Source: an uncultured Lachnospiraceae bacterium (GTDB taxonomy: Bacteria > Bacillota > Clostridia > Lachnospirales > Lachnospiraceae). Taken from it: a stretch of 12,668 bases of DNA. The position numbers were made by a program, and so were the translations under genes. The notes under the pieces were generated by a model that saw only the letters and a program-made list of their open reading frames with translations, was not told the DNA's origin and did no database searches. Below, piece after piece: positions 12,283 through 12,668 of the stretch (the stretch's first letter is position 1; each line of letters opens with the position of its first letter). The stretch spans positions 1 to 12,668 of the forward strand of contig CAJUJR010000079.1 in the NCBI GenBank assembly GCA_910586605.1, read 5' to 3'.

Positions 12283-12668
12283 AAATGCCCTCGTTTCTAA
12301 ATAGATTTTTATTTATATATAATAGATAGAGTAGATTTATTAAGCATAACAAGCCAGTCTGTAAAATAAAATGGATTGAAAAGATAAATGATCCTTAATA
12401 AGGATAGTTTTGGGGAGATTTTGTGTCAAATTGGCCTTAGGGCAATTGCAAAAAGTAAAGTTACTATTCACAGCCAATTGTAGCCAAATTTAAGGAAATA
12501 AAAAATATCTTCCCCTGTGCAGCGCTTTCATTATGTGCAGCATGAGAAAGCAGGATTCCTAATTTTCTGTAAAAAGCGAAAGTTCCTGAAATTTACAACC
12601 TGACAAAAATTTAGAAAGACATTCCTTCCTGTAGGACAATTTAGCTCTTTTAGAATTGCTTTGCTTTT
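12283..12668. other. intergenic region without a convincing gene
   Basis: AT-rich, with stops in all frames except for frames open only at the right window edge. It holds a perfect short palindrome (12391-12405), an AATTGGC/GCCAATT pair (12429-12435 and 12473-12479), a direct repeat TGTGCAGC (12516-12523 and 12534-12541) and a GCTTTC/GAAAGC pair (12524-12529 and 12546-12551). A promoter for the XRE gene should lie near 12295-12350 on the - strand, but I see no clean -35/-10 pair. No tRNA, rRNA or terminator is recognised. Confidence 0.6.
12391..12405. promoter_or_regulatory. perfect short palindrome, operator-like
   Basis: ATCCTTA (12391-12397), a single central base, and TAAGGAT (12399-12405) form a perfect dyad. 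The one-base centre rules out an RNA hairpin of that full length, so a site for a dimeric DNA-binding protein is more likely. It lies about 109 bases upstream of the XRE start on the opposite strand. The assignment is positional only. Confidence 0.3.

Noticed and set aside
12531..12668. Open frame on the - strand entering from the right edge (45 codons to TAA)
   Set aside because: It has no recognisable motif, an unlikely Cys/Phe/Asn-rich composition, and another frame on the same strand is also open at the edge, as expected by chance.
1..12668. CRISPR arrays, tRNA/rRNA genes, insertion sequences or phage genes
   Set aside because: I saw no regularly spaced repeats, tRNA-like cloverleaf, transposase or terminal inverted repeats; the content is core metabolism.

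Overview
The window looks like chromosomal DNA from a low- to mid-GC Gram-positive anaerobe of the class Clostridia, most like a Lachnospiraceae member. This is inferred from strong AGGAGG-type ribosome sites, a uroporphyrinogen-III methyltransferase/synthase fusion, the C5 (glutamyl-tRNA) route to tetrapyrroles, and gene content; the sequence alone does not fix genus or species. All genes except the last run on the + strand, and together they form a sulfur-assimilation and siroheme island.

Left part (1-2959): a perfect-consensus promoter (73-101) drives cysK (cysteine synthase) and an Rrf2-family regulator with three cysteines in an IscR-like arrangement. After a 136-base gap come a ThiF/MoeB-type E1-like adenylyltransferase and a JAMM/M67 metalloprotease. 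An E1-like enzyme, a JAMM protease and a cysteine synthase are the parts of a sulfur-carrier-protein route to cysteine (the CysO/Mec+ logic known from mycobacteria), but no gene for the small carrier protein is visible here.

Middle part (2946-9474): a tightly packed run, hemA - sirC - hemC - cobA/hemD fusion - hemB - hemL, with overlaps of 14, 22 and 1 bases at the first three junctions. It encodes every step from glutamyl-tRNA to sirohydrochlorin (glutamyl-tRNA reductase, GSA aminotransferase, PBG synthase, PBG deaminase, uro'gen III synthase/methyltransferase, precorrin-2 dehydrogenase). No iron chelatase and no gene of the heme branch is present. The context suggests siroheme for a sulfite (or nitrite) reductase, although sirohydrochlorin could also feed cobalamin synthesis.

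Right part (9464-11960): metY (O-acetylhomoserine sulfhydrylase) has its own near-consensus promoter overlapping the end of hemL. Its leader is about 147 bases long, with a strong hairpin that covers the only ribosome site and a possible 14-codon leader peptide running into that hairpin. A thioredoxin reductase gene follows. A perfect 21-bp inverted repeat closes this strand and also serves the convergent small XRE-family regulator (11953-12282, - strand). The last 386 bases hold no convincing gene, only short palindromes and repeats.

How it fits together: siroheme supports reduction of sulfite to sulfide, CysK and MetY fix sulfide into cysteine and homocysteine, the ThiF/JAMM pair may supply an alternative protein-bound sulfur route, and thioredoxin reductase supplies reducing power. 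The Rrf2 protein is the likely sulfur or Fe-S-responsive regulator. The points most worth a second look are the metY leader, the ThiF-like protein with alanine at the usual cysteine position, and the missing carrier protein.
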